Assembly (NCBI RefSeq): GCF_029963765.1
Contig: NZ_JALBYU010000016.1
Location: forward strand, 1 to 64,000
Reading direction: 5' to 3'
Length of the DNA stretch: 64,000 nucleotides
From: Pseudomonas sp. UYIF39
Lineage (GTDB): Bacteria; Pseudomonadota; Gammaproteobacteria; Pseudomonadales; Pseudomonadaceae
A program made the position numbers and the translations under genes. Under the pieces are notes generated by a model. It was given only the letters and a program-made list of their open reading frames with translations, was not told where the DNA came from and did not search any database. Below, piece by piece: positions 34,389 through 43,066 of this stretch (position 1 is the stretch's first letter; each line of letters starts with the position of its first letter).

Positions 34389-35753
34389 TCAGGCAGTCAA
34401 CGCAGAATGTTCAGCCACCGCTCGCTCGACCCAGGTATGGGCCTGACCGAGGTAATGGGCAGGGTCCAGCAGATGATCGAGTTCAGCAGGCGAGAGTTCG
34501 GCGGTCACTTGCGGCTCGTCGCCGAGTACCGCTCGTAGATGACGTTGTTCAGCCACTGCGCGCTTGCAGCATTGCTCCAGCAAATGGTGCGCAGTATCGC
34601 GCCCCACTCGTTGAGCGAGGACGATGCTCACCGCTTCGGCGAGCACCAGCCCTTGAGTCAGATCGAGGTTGCGGGCCATGCGCTCGGCGTCCACTTCCAG
34701 TCCATCCGCCACCAGCCGCGCCTGCTTCAGGCTGCCGGACACCAGGCAGCAAATCTCCGGCAGGGTTTCCCACTCGGCATGCCACAGGCCAAGGCTGCGC
34801 TCGTGTTCTTGAGGCATGGCACTGAACAGCGTCGAGAGCAAACCCGGAACGCGCGTCGCAGCACCGATCAACACCGCCGCGCCCACCGGGTTGCGTTTGT
34901 GCGGCATGGTTGAAGAACCGCCCTTGCCCGGTGCCGAGGGCTCGAACACCTCCCCCGCTTCGGTCTGCATCAACAGGCTGATGTCACGCCCCAGTTTACC
35001 GAGGCTGCCGGCGATCAATCCCAGTACCGAGCCGAACTCCACCAAGCGGTCTCGCTGGGTGTGCCAAGGTTGATCCGGCAGTGTCAGTTTCAATTCTTCA
35101 GCCAGCGCTTGGGCAATCGGCATTGCCTGCTCGCCGAGAGCCGCGAGGGTGCCGGAGGCGCCGCCGAATTGCAGCACCAACAGTCGCGGTTTGAGTTGTT
35201 GCAGACGTTGACGGCTGCGTGTCACAGCGCCCAACCAACCGGCGATTTTCATGCCGAGGGTGACGGGTGTCGCGTGCTGCAACCAGGTGCGCCCGGCCAG
35301 CGGTGTGGCGACGTAGCGCATCGCCTGGGTCGCCAGCGTTTCGCCCAGTTGAGCCAAATCGCTTTCGATCAGTGCCAGCGCGCCACGCAATTGCAACACC
35401 AGACCGGTGTCCATCACGTCCTGGCTGGTCGCGCCCAGATGCACGTAGCGCTCGGCTTCGGCATGGTTGGCCGCGATCTGTTTACCCAGCGCCTTGACCA
35501 ACGGAATTGCCGAATTGCCCGCCGTGGCAATCGCCTCGCCGAGGGCGGCGAAGTCGTAATGCCCGGCCTGACAGGCCGCTTCAATCGACGCGACAGCCGT
35601 TTGTGGAATCAGCCCGACTCGCGCCTCGGCCCGGGCCAGTGCCGCTTCAAAATCAAGCATCGCTTGAACCCGGCCCTGATCGCAGAACACCTCACGCATG
35701 TCGCGGGCAGTGAAATAGGCATCGAACAATTGATTGCCCGGTCGCTCGTTCAT
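34389..35753 (-). CDS. pcaB: 3-carboxy-cis,cis-muconate cycloisomerase
   Basis: The 454-residue protein belongs to the fumarase/aspartase superfamily. It has the signature GSSTMPHKRNPVGA, and HLGATSQDVMDTGL carries the conserved catalytic-loop residues. It lactonises beta-carboxymuconate to gamma-carboxymuconolactone. The ATG at 35753 (opening NERPGNQLFDAYFTARDM) matches the usual PcaB N terminus; an upstream frame to 35789 adds 12 unlikely residues. Confidence 0.94.
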   Translation of the reverse strand: MNERPGNQLFDAYFTARDMREVFCDQGRVQAMLDFEAALARAEARVGLIPQTAVASIEAACQAGHYDFAALGEAIATAGNSAIPLVKALGKQIAANHAEAERYVHLGATSQDVMDTGLVLQLRGALALIESDLAQLGETLATQAMRYVATPLAGRTWLQHATPVTLGMKIAGWLGAVTRSRQRLQQLKPRLLVLQFGGASGTLAALGEQAMPIAQALAEELKLTLPDQPWHTQRDRLVEFGSVLGLIAGSLGKLGRDISLLMQTEAGEVFEPSAPGKGGSSTMPHKRNPVGAAVLIGAATRVPGLLSTLFSAMPQEHERSLGLWHAEWETLPEICCLVSGSLKQARLVADGLEVDAERMARNLDLTQGLVLAEAVSIVLAQRVGRDTAHHLLEQCCKRAVAEQRHLRAVLGDEPQVTAELSPAELDHLLDPAHYLGQAHTWVERAVAEHSALTA

Positions 35754-35798
35754 AAACAGTCCCTGGAGGCGTGGGCCGGTCAGGCCCACGGGTAAAGA

Positions 35799-37103
35799 TC
35801 AATGGTCGTTTTCCAAATACTTCGCCTGTTTCGGCAAGCGCAGGCTGAACAGGAACGCCACCGCCATCATCACCGTCACGTACCAGTAGAAGGAGTTTTC
35901 CATGCCCCCGGCTTTGAGGCTCAGGGCCACGTATTCCGCCGAACCACCGAAGATTGCATTCGCCACGGCGTAAGCCAGGCCGACGCCCAGGGCGCGCACC
36001 TCCGGCGGGAACATTTCGGCTTTTACCAGGCCGCTGATGGAGGTGTAAAAACTGACAATCGCCAGCGCCACGGTAATCAGCACGAAGGCCAGGAACGGAC
36101 TGCTGACGCTTTTCAGACTCAACAAAATCGGCACGGTGAACAGCGTACCGAGGGCGCCGAACCAGAGCATCGAATTACGTCGGCCGATCTTGTCCGCGAG
36201 CATGCCGAACAGCGGCTGCATGCACATATAAAGGAACAGCGCGCCGGTCATGATGTAGCTGGCGGTCTTGGCCTGCATGCCGGCGGTGTTCACCAGGTAC
36301 TTCTGCATGTACGTGGTGAAGGTGTAGAAAATCAGCGAGCCGCCGGCGGTGTAACCGAGCACGGTAATGAACGCCGCTTTGTGGTCGCGGAACAGCGCAC
36401 GAATACTGCCGGCGTCCTTGTTTTCACGCATTTCCTTGCTGGTGGTTTCCTTGAGCGAACGGCGCAGGAACAGAGAAATCAACGCCGCCAACGCACCGAC
36501 GACAAACGGGATCCGCCAGCCATAGGCACGCAAATCATCTTCAGTGAGGAACTGTTGCAGGATCACCACCAGCGACACCGCCAGCAGTTGCCCACCGATC
36601 AGCGTCACGTACTGGAACGAGGCGAAGAAACCACGCTGGCCCTTGAGGGCGACTTCGCTCATGTAGGTCGCGGTGGTGCCGTACTCACCGCCCACCGACA
36701 GGCCCTGGATCAAGCGGGCGAACAACAGCATGATCGGCGCCCAGACGCCGATGCTGTTGTACGTCGGCAGGCAGGCGATGAGCAAAGAACCGAAGCACAT
36801 CATCAGAATCGAAATCATCATCGAATTCTTGCGTCCGTGCTTGTCCGCCAGCCGGCCGAAGATCCAGCCGCCGATGGGCCGCATCAGGAAGCCGGCGGCG
36901 AATACACCCGCCGTGTTGACCAACTGCACAGTCGGGTTATCCGAAGGAAAAAAGGCCGGGGCAAAATAGATCGCGGAAAAAGCGTAGACGTAGAAGTCGA
37001 ACCATTCGACGAGGTTGCCGGACGAGGCGCCAACAATCGCAAAGATCCGTTTACTGCGCTCTTCGCCGGTGTAGTGCGCCGTAGTAGCGGTAGGCGTTGT
37101 CAT
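35799..37103 (-). CDS. pcaT: MFS beta-ketoadipate/dicarboxylate transporter
   Basis: The 434-residue transporter of the metabolite:H+ symporter branch has RIFAIVGASSGNLVEWFDFY at the N terminus, motif A in FGRLADKHGRKNSM, LIQGLSVGGEYGTTATYMSE in TM5, and a second motif A, FGMLADKIGRRNS. PcaT of P. putida takes up beta-ketoadipate. The position between pcaHG and pcaBDC supports the name. The start at 37103 is set by family length; no strong ribosome site is visible. Confidence 0.9.
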   Translation of the reverse strand: MTTPTATTAHYTGEERSKRIFAIVGASSGNLVEWFDFYVYAFSAIYFAPAFFPSDNPTVQLVNTAGVFAAGFLMRPIGGWIFGRLADKHGRKNSMMISILMMCFGSLLIACLPTYNSIGVWAPIMLLFARLIQGLSVGGEYGTTATYMSEVALKGQRGFFASFQYVTLIGGQLLAVSLVVILQQFLTEDDLRAYGWRIPFVVGALAALISLFLRRSLKETTSKEMRENKDAGSIRALFRDHKAAFITVLGYTAGGSLIFYTFTTYMQKYLVNTAGMQAKTASYIMTGALFLYMCMQPLFGMLADKIGRRNSMLWFGALGTLFTVPILLSLKSVSSPFLAFVLITVALAIVSFYTSISGLVKAEMFPPEVRALGVGLAYAVANAIFGGSAEYVALSLKAGGMENSFYWYVTVMMAVAFLFSLRLPKQAKYLENDH

Positions 37104-37164
37104 TGTTTTTCACTCTTTGGGGACAGTGACAGTCTAGACATACTTTGCAACAGTCCCGTTCCCC

Positions 37165-37253
37165 TGTAGGAGTGAGCCTGCTCGCGATGGCGGAGTGTCA
37201 TTCAGCATTGATGGCTCTGATGCACCGCTATCGCGAGCAGGCTCACTCCTACA
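37165..37253. repeat. REP-type inverted pair between pcaT and pcaG
   Basis: TGTAGGAGTGAGCCTGCTCG with CGA at 37165-37187 is repeated as an exact 23-bp inverted copy at 37231-37253. It breaks the otherwise tight pca series, so pcaTBDC may be transcribed separately from pcaIJFHG or at reduced level. Confidence 0.85.
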
Positions 37254-37269
37254 AGGATTGGCGATGTAC

Positions 37270-37836
37270 TTAGTAGTCGAAGAACACCGTCTCGGCATCG
37301 GTGCCTTGCAGGATCACATTCCACTGGTACACACCGGACGCATCCCTCTTCGCCAGCAAAGTATGGCGACGCTCAGCCGGCACACACTCCAGCAGCGGAT
37401 CCTCGACATTCGCCGGTTCGCCATCAAAGTAAATCCGCGTCAGCAAGTGCTTCACCAACCCGCGAGCAAACACCAGCACCACCAGATGCGGCGCCTGAGT
37501 CGTGCCTTTCAAGCCTTCCACCGTGCCCGGCTTGATCGTGGTGAAACGAAAGCGCCCTTGCGCATCCACCGGCACCCGGCCAAACCCTTCGAAGTTCGGG
37601 TCCAGGGGTTTGTCCTGATCGTCTTCGGGGTGGTCATACTTGCCGGCGGCGTTGGCTTGCCAGACTTCCAGCATCGCGTCGTTGACGACGTCGCCATTGC
37701 CATCGATGACTTGCCCGGTGATCGCCACGCGCTCGCCCAGGGTTTGTTCGACGGTCAGGTCTTCGCGGTTCAGCCAGGTCAGGCCGATGTGGTAATACGG
37801 CCCGACGGTGTGGGATGTGGTCGCGTTCAGCGTCAT
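37270..37836 (-). CDS. pcaG: Protocatechuate 3,4-dioxygenase alpha subunit
   Basis: The 188-residue protein opens with TTSHTVGPYYHIGLTW and carries LEVWQANAAGKYDHPEDD and FTTIKPGTVEG, the intradiol dioxygenase fold without the full set of iron ligands, as expected for the alpha subunit. With PcaH it forms the Fe(III) enzyme that cleaves protocatechuate to beta-carboxymuconate. The ATG at 37836 starts 1 bp after the pcaH stop. Confidence 0.95.
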   Translation of the reverse strand: MTLNATTSHTVGPYYHIGLTWLNREDLTVEQTLGERVAITGQVIDGNGDVVNDAMLEVWQANAAGKYDHPEDDQDKPLDPNFEGFGRVPVDAQGRFRFTTIKPGTVEGLKGTTQAPHLVVLVFARGLVKHLLTRIYFDGEPANVEDPLLECVPAERRHTLLAKRDASGVYQWNVILQGTDAETVFFDY

Positions 37837-37837
37837 C

Positions 37838-38542
37838 TTATTTCTCCATCGGCGTGGCTTCGCGGCCGCGCAAGACGATGTCCCAGCGATAACCGAGGGC
37901 ATAGGAAGGGATAGTTTTTTCCAGGTCGAAACTGGCGATCAAACGTTCTTTGGCGCTGGTGTCCGGTACGCAGTTGTAGATCGGGTCATAGGCCAGCAGC
38001 GGATCGCCCGGGAAATACATCTGAGTGACCAGGCGCGTCAGAATGCTCGGCCCGAACAGTGAGAAATGGATGTGTGCCGGGCGCCACGCGTTGTGGTGGT
38101 TGCCCCACGGATAGGCGCCGGGCTTGATGGTCTGGAACTGGTACCAGCCATCGGCATCGGTCACGGTGCGGCCAGTGCCGGTGAAATTCGGGTCCAGCGG
38201 CGCATCGTGCAGATCGCGGTCATGGTTGTAGCGACCGGCGGCGTTGGCTTGCCAGATCTCCACCAGAATACCCGGCACCGGCAAACCATCTTCATCCAGC
38301 ACACGGCCGTGGATAATGATGCGCTCGCCCAGTGGCTCGCCCTTGTTCTGGGCGGTCAGGTCGTTGTCCTGCGCTTGGATGCGCTCGGCACCGATGGTCG
38401 GGCCGGTAATTTCCGACAGCGAATGGGGCAAAAACACCAACGGCTTGGACGGCGAGCGACGGTTGGTGGATTGATAGGCCGGGTGCAGGTATTCCGGCTG
38501 GGTGTCTTCCTGCGGGCGGCGGTAACCAGGCTTGTCAGTCAT
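37838..38542 (-). CDS. pcaH: Protocatechuate 3,4-dioxygenase beta subunit
   Basis: The 234-residue catalytic subunit has all four Fe(III) ligands in register: Y105 (AAGRYNHDRD), Y144 (KPGAYPW), H157 and H159 (RPAHIHFSLFG), with R154 as the conserved active-site Arg. It pairs with PcaG. The start at 38542 gives the usual N terminus (the family's DRHPAY equivalent reads YLHPAYQSTNRRSP). Confidence 0.95.
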   Translation of the reverse strand: MTDKPGYRRPQEDTQPEYLHPAYQSTNRRSPSKPLVFLPHSLSEITGPTIGAERIQAQDNDLTAQNKGEPLGERIIIHGRVLDEDGLPVPGILVEIWQANAAGRYNHDRDLHDAPLDPNFTGTGRTVTDADGWYQFQTIKPGAYPWGNHHNAWRPAHIHFSLFGPSILTRLVTQMYFPGDPLLAYDPIYNCVPDTSAKERLIASFDLEKTIPSYALGYRWDIVLRGREATPMEK

Positions 38543-38579
38543 GAAGCATTCCTCAGTTCTTATTCATCAACGCTGCGCG

Positions 38580-39782
38580 TCAGACCCGTTCGATCGCCAA
38601 GGCAAGACCCTGGCCTACGCCGACGCACATCGTCGCCAGACCTTTCTTGCCTCCGGTCTTTTCCAGTTGATGCAGCGCGGTCAGTACCAGGCGGGCACCG
38701 CTCATGCCCAACGGATGGCCCAAGGCAATGGCGCCACCGTTCGGGTTGACCTGGGCCGCGTCGTCCGCCAGCCCCAGTTCACGCAGCACCGCCAAACCCT
38801 GGCTGGCGAACGCTTCGTTGAGTTCGATCACGTCGAAATCGCTGACGGCCAGGCCGAGGCGCTCGGTCAACTTGCGCACCGCCGGCACCGGGCCAATGCC
38901 CATCACCCGGGGTGCGACACCGGCACTGGACATGCCCAGCACTTTGGCGCGAGCCGTGAGGCCGTGTTTTTTCACCGCGTCGCCGGAGGCCAGAATTAAC
39001 GCCGCGGCACCGTCGTTCACCCCGGAAGCATTGCCGGCGGTGACGGTTTTGTCGGGACCGTTGACCGGTTTCAGTTTGGCCAGGGTTTCCAGGGTGGTTT
39101 CGGCGCGAGGATGCTCATCCTGGCTGACGACACTTTCACCCTTCTTGTGGGCAATGCGCACTTCCACGATTTCTTCGGCGAAAAATCCTGCGGCTTGCGC
39201 GGCGGCTGTCCGTTGCTGGCTGCGCAGTGCGAAAGCGTCCTGATCCTCGCGGGAAATTTCGTAATCGTCAGCCACGTTATCGGCGGTCTGCGGCATCGCA
39301 TCCACGCCGTATTGGGCTTTCATCAACGGGTTGATGAAACGCCAGCCGATGGTGGTGTCTTCCAGCTTCATGTTGCGCGAAAACGCGGCATCCGCCTTGC
39401 CCATCACGAACGGTGCACGGGACATCGACTCGACGCCGCCGGCAATCGCCAGCTCCATTTCGCCACTGGCGATCGCCCGAAATGCAGTGCCGATGGCATC
39501 CATACCCGAGGCGCAGAGGCGATTGAGGGTCACGCCCGGAATGGTTTCCGGCAGGCCAGCCAGCAACAGCGCCATGCGCGCTACGTTGCGGTTGTCTTCG
39601 CCGGCCTGGTTGGCGCAACCGAGGAACACCTCGTCCACCGCGTTCCAGTCCACCGACGGGTTGCGCTCCATCAATGCCTTGATCGGCACGGCGGCCAGGT
39701 CGTCGGCGCGAACCGCCGCCAAGCCACCGCCGAAACGGCCGATGGGGGTGCGCATTGCGTCGCAGATATAAACGTCACGCAT
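38580..39782 (-). CDS. pcaF: Beta-ketoadipyl-CoA thiolase
   Basis: The 400-residue thiolase has acyl-enzyme Cys90 in TLNRLCASGMDAIG, NEAFASQGLAVLREL, GGAIALGHPLGMSGARL (His) and a C-terminal CVGVGQGLALAIERV with the second Cys. It splits beta-ketoadipyl-CoA into succinyl-CoA and acetyl-CoA. Its ATG shares one base with the pcaJ stop (TGATG), so translation is coupled. Confidence 0.94.
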   Translation of the reverse strand: MRDVYICDAMRTPIGRFGGGLAAVRADDLAAVPIKALMERNPSVDWNAVDEVFLGCANQAGEDNRNVARMALLLAGLPETIPGVTLNRLCASGMDAIGTAFRAIASGEMELAIAGGVESMSRAPFVMGKADAAFSRNMKLEDTTIGWRFINPLMKAQYGVDAMPQTADNVADDYEISREDQDAFALRSQQRTAAAQAAGFFAEEIVEVRIAHKKGESVVSQDEHPRAETTLETLAKLKPVNGPDKTVTAGNASGVNDGAAALILASGDAVKKHGLTARAKVLGMSSAGVAPRVMGIGPVPAVRKLTERLGLAVSDFDVIELNEAFASQGLAVLRELGLADDAAQVNPNGGAIALGHPLGMSGARLVLTALHQLEKTGGKKGLATMCVGVGQGLALAIERV

Positions 39783-40561
39783 CAGGCTTCTCCGGGTGCT
39801 TGGCCGTGGGCCGCGGCAGTGCGGGCTTCCAGATCACGCAGTGCCTTAAGCTCGACTTCGGTCGGCTCGGCAGTGTTTTCTACAGTGTCGGCGAAGCGAA
39901 TCGCCCAACCGGTTGCGGCGACCACTTGTTCACGGGTCACCCCTGGGTGCAACGCGGTGACCACGAATTCATGGGTATCCGCTTCCGGCTCCATGATGCA
40001 CAGGTCGGTAATGATGCCGACCGGACCGGCGCCCGGCAGGCCGAGACGCTTGCGCGAATCACCGCCCTCGCCATGGCCGACCGAGGTAATGAAGTCGAGT
40101 TTGTTGACAAAGGAACGCGCCGACTGCTTGAGGATGATCAACACACTTTTGGCCGAACCTGCGATCTCCGGCGCACCGCCGGCACCCGGCAGGCGGACTT
40201 TCGGCTGATGGTAGTCGCCCACCACGGTGGTGTTGATATTGCCGAAGCGGTCGACTTGCGCTGCGCCGAGAAAACCGACATCGATGCGCCCGCCCTGCAA
40301 CCAATAGCGAAAAATCTCACCGGTCGGGACGACGGTGTCGGCGGTTTCCGCCAGTTCACCGTCACCGATCGACAGCGGCAGTACGCTCGGCTTGGCACCA
40401 ATCGGACCCGATTCGTAGATCAGGACGACATCCGGCGAGGACGTCAGACGCGCCAGGTTGGCGGCTTTCGACGGCAGGCCGATGCCGACGAAACACACCG
40501 AACCGTTTTTCAGACGACGGGCAGCGGCGACGGTCATCATTTCATTGGTGGTGTAAGTCAT
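39782..40561 (-). CDS. pcaJ: 3-oxoadipate CoA-transferase, subunit B (CatJ-type)
   Basis: The 259-residue protein carries the class I CoA-transferase active-site region with the probable catalytic Glu in LIYESGPIGAKP. It also has VGIGLPSKAANLARL, a VDVGFLGAAQVDRFGN-like element and GAGGAPEIAGSAK. At 259 residues it is larger than P. putida PcaJ (about 213) and resembles CatJ of P. knackmussii and glutaconate CoA-transferase subunits. It activates beta-ketoadipate with CoA from succinyl-CoA. Its ATG overlaps the subunit A stop by one base. Confidence 0.88.
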   Translation of the reverse strand: MTYTTNEMMTVAAARRLKNGSVCFVGIGLPSKAANLARLTSSPDVVLIYESGPIGAKPSVLPLSIGDGELAETADTVVPTGEIFRYWLQGGRIDVGFLGAAQVDRFGNINTTVVGDYHQPKVRLPGAGGAPEIAGSAKSVLIILKQSARSFVNKLDFITSVGHGEGGDSRKRLGLPGAGPVGIITDLCIMEPEADTHEFVVTALHPGVTREQVVAATGWAIRFADTVENTAEPTEVELKALRDLEARTAAAHGQAPGEA

Positions 40562-41418
40562 TACTTGGCCTCCGAAGCAGCGGCCAGTTTGGCCTGGAAC
40601 TCGCTGAAGTCAGCGCAGCCGTGGATGTACTCGTTGATCCACGCGGTGAAGGTTTCACGGTCGCGGGCAATCGGGTCCCAAGCCTGGTAGAAACGGTTAT
40701 CACGCTCGTTATAGCCGTGAGCGTAGGACGGATGCGCGCCACCAGGGACGTGGCAGACCGCGCTCAAGGCCCAGGTCGGCAGAACGCAGGAGTTCATCGG
40801 TGCATTGAGGTCGTCGACGATTTCTTCGACGGTGACGATGCAACGCTTGGCGGCCAGTGCGGCTTCTTTCTGTACGCCGAGAATGCCCCACAGCAGCACG
40901 TTGCCTTTGCGGTCGGCTTTCTGCGCGTGAATCACGGTGATGTCCGGGCGCACCGAAGGCACGGCCGCGAGCACTTCGCCAGTGAATGGGCAGGTGACGG
41001 TTTTGATCAGCGGGTTGACCTTCGGCAGGTCGGAGCCGGCGTAGGCACGCAGCACCGCGAACGGTAGGCCGGAGGCGCCAGCGACGTAGGCATTGGCCAG
41101 GTCGGCGTGGCTGTGCTCTTCGATTTCCAGCGCGTGAGGCCACTGCTTCTCGACGGCATCACGCAGGCGATGCAGCGAACCGACACCCGGGTTGCCACCC
41201 CAGGAAAAAATCAGCTTGCGAGCACAACCGGCGCCGATCAACTGGTCGTAGATCAGGTCAGGCGTCATTCGCACCAGGGTCAGGTCTTTCTTGCCCTGGC
41301 GAATGATTTCGTGACCCGCCGCCGTAGGGATCAGGTGAGTGAAGCCTTCGAGCGCGACGGTATCGCCGTCGTTTACGAATTGCTTCACCGCGTCGTGCAG
41401 CGAAAGGATTTCAGCCAT
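40561..41418 (-). CDS. pcaI: 3-oxoadipate CoA-transferase, subunit A (CatI-type)
   Basis: The 285-residue protein has FVNDGDTVALEGFTHLIPTA, LIGAGCARKLIFSWGGNPGVGS and ADRKGNVLLWGILGVQKEA, the pattern of the long CatI/GctA-type subunit (about 282 residues) rather than the shorter PcaI (about 231). The ATG at 41418 is preceded by GGAG-like GAGCCTGCCCC; an upstream frame to 41520 is poor. It leads the I-J-F-H-G run and is preceded by PcaR-like boxes at 41522-41555. Confidence 0.88.
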   Translation of the reverse strand: MAEILSLHDAVKQFVNDGDTVALEGFTHLIPTAAGHEIIRQGKKDLTLVRMTPDLIYDQLIGAGCARKLIFSWGGNPGVGSLHRLRDAVEKQWPHALEIEEHSHADLANAYVAGASGLPFAVLRAYAGSDLPKVNPLIKTVTCPFTGEVLAAVPSVRPDITVIHAQKADRKGNVLLWGILGVQKEAALAAKRCIVTVEEIVDDLNAPMNSCVLPTWALSAVCHVPGGAHPSYAHGYNERDNRFYQAWDPIARDRETFTAWINEYIHGCADFSEFQAKLAAASEAK

Positions 41419-41521
41419 GGGGCAGGCTCCCGTTTTGTTATGAACCGACAGTGGAAGAAAAAGGCGCGATGCGCAGCGCCGGAATGACTGAAGAGTAAGC
41501 CCCTGAAAAACGCCAAACAAT

Positions 41522-41555
41522 CCGATAATCGACTGAGTGTTCGTTTATCGAACAG
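41522..41555. promoter_or_regulatory. PcaR-type boxes upstream of pcaI
   Basis: CCGATAATCGAC at 41522-41533 and GTTCGTTTATCGAACAG at 41539-41555 resemble the PcaR half-site family GTTCGATAATCGCAC. They sit about 104-137 bp ahead of the pcaI start and 3' of pcaK. Binding by PcaR is inferred from similarity and context. Confidence 0.7.
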
Positions 41556-41591
41556 ATTGTTGTCTGGCTACCGATCCCCTGAACCCTGGAT

Positions 41592-42938
41592 TCAGGTCGC
41601 ATCTGCATGACTGACCATGCCTTTAATCACCACCGCCGTGGTTGCCAATGCCGCTGGAATCACCAGCGCTGTCAGCACCTGCTCGAAGTTCCAGCCCAGC
41701 CCCAGTAGCGTTGCCCCCATCCACGCACCGAGAATCGCGCCAAAGCGGCCAATCCCGAGCATCCACGACACCCCGGTCGCCCGCCCCTGCGTCGGATAAA
41801 ACCGCGCCGCCAATGAAGGCATCGCCGATTGCGCGCCGTTGACGCACATCCCGGCCACGAGCACCAACGTCGCCAATACCGTGATGTTGCCCAGGCTCTG
41901 CCCCACCGCGTAGGCAAACACCCCGGCGAGTAGATAGAAAATGCCGATAACCTTGTGCGGATTGAACCGGTCCATCGCCCAGCCCACACCCACCGCGCTC
42001 AATACCCCACCAAACTGGAACAACGCGCCGATGAATGCCGCCTGCTCCATGCTCGCGCCGCTGTCACGCATCAGCGTCGGCAGCCAACTGGTCAGCAGAT
42101 AAACGATCACCAGCCCCATGAAGTAGGTCAGCCACAGCAACAAGGTGCCGGTGCTGTAGGTGCCGGAGAAGATCACCGCGAATACGTTGCGGGCCTTTAC
42201 GGTTTTCTGTTCCGGCACGCTGAAGCTCGAAGCCTGGGCGACGACGGTTGGATCGATGGGCGCCAGGGTCTTGCGCACTTTGTCAGTGCCGCGATTGCGG
42301 ACGACGAGGTAGCGTGCCGATTCCGGCAGCCAGAAAAACAAAACGACTGTGAGGATCAGCGGCAAAATCCCGCCGATCATCAGCAAACTGTGCCAACCAA
42401 AGGCCGGAATCAATTTGGCCGAAATGAAGCCGCCGCCCGCCATTCCGAGATTGAAGCCGCAGAACATGCTGGTCACCAGCAGGGATTTTTTGCGCTCCGG
42501 GGTGTATTCGGACAGGAGCGTCGTGGCGTTCGGCATGCCGGCACCAAGGCCCAGGCCGGTGAGGAATCGCAGCACCAGCAGCTGATCGACGTTGGTGCTG
42601 TAAGCCGAAGCCAGGCTGAACGCGCCGAACAACAGCACCGCGCCCACCAGTACGACTTTTCGCCCGAAGCGGTCAGCCAAAGGGCCAGAACCCAGTGCGC
42701 CAAAGACCATGCCGATCAACGCCGCACTCATCACTGGGCCGAGACTGGCGCGGTCGATGCCCCAATCCTGTGACAGGGCGGGCGCGATGAAACCCATGGC
42801 CGCCGTGTCGAGGCCATCGAGGAAAACAATCAGGAAACACAGGATCACCACTCGCCATTGGTAGCGCGAAATGGGTTGAGCATTGATGAAGGACTGCACG
42901 TCGAGGCAGTTTCCTACAGCAGACTGAGGCTGGTTCAT
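41592..42938 (-). CDS. pcaK: 4-hydroxybenzoate/protocatechuate MFS transporter
   Basis: The 448-residue protein equals P. putida PcaK in length. TM1 carries LCFLIVFLDGLDTAAMGFIAPAL, with the DGLDTAAMG motif of the aromatic acid:H+ symporter family. Motif A is GPLADRFGRKVVLVG, and TM4 to loop text GLGLGAGMPNATTLLSEYTPERKKS is also typical. The ATG at 42938 is fixed by this N terminus. It imports 4-hydroxybenzoate and protocatechuate and has been linked to chemotaxis. Confidence 0.94.
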   Translation of the reverse strand: MNQPQSAVGNCLDVQSFINAQPISRYQWRVVILCFLIVFLDGLDTAAMGFIAPALSQDWGIDRASLGPVMSAALIGMVFGALGSGPLADRFGRKVVLVGAVLLFGAFSLASAYSTNVDQLLVLRFLTGLGLGAGMPNATTLLSEYTPERKKSLLVTSMFCGFNLGMAGGGFISAKLIPAFGWHSLLMIGGILPLILTVVLFFWLPESARYLVVRNRGTDKVRKTLAPIDPTVVAQASSFSVPEQKTVKARNVFAVIFSGTYSTGTLLLWLTYFMGLVIVYLLTSWLPTLMRDSGASMEQAAFIGALFQFGGVLSAVGVGWAMDRFNPHKVIGIFYLLAGVFAYAVGQSLGNITVLATLVLVAGMCVNGAQSAMPSLAARFYPTQGRATGVSWMLGIGRFGAILGAWMGATLLGLGWNFEQVLTALVIPAALATTAVVIKGMVSHADAT

Positions 42939-43030
42939 TATTTTTATTCCACGCAAAGAACGCAGTCGGACGGGAGCCAGCCAGGGCTGGCGCTGCCGCG
43001 ACATTAGTGATCTTGGGGAAAGAGCGTCAA

Positions 43031-43062
43031 TTCGATAAACGCGACTCTGTGCGTTTATCGAA
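43031..43062. promoter_or_regulatory. PcaR-type inverted operator upstream of pcaK
   Basis: TTCGATAAACGC at 43031-43042 and its exact inverse GCGTTTATCGAA at 43051-43062 form a 12-bp inverted repeat with an 8-bp spacer, 93 bp upstream of the pcaK start and just past the pcaR stop. It matches the PcaR/PobR-type (IclR) box family. Confidence 0.75.
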
Positions 43063-43066
43063 CAGC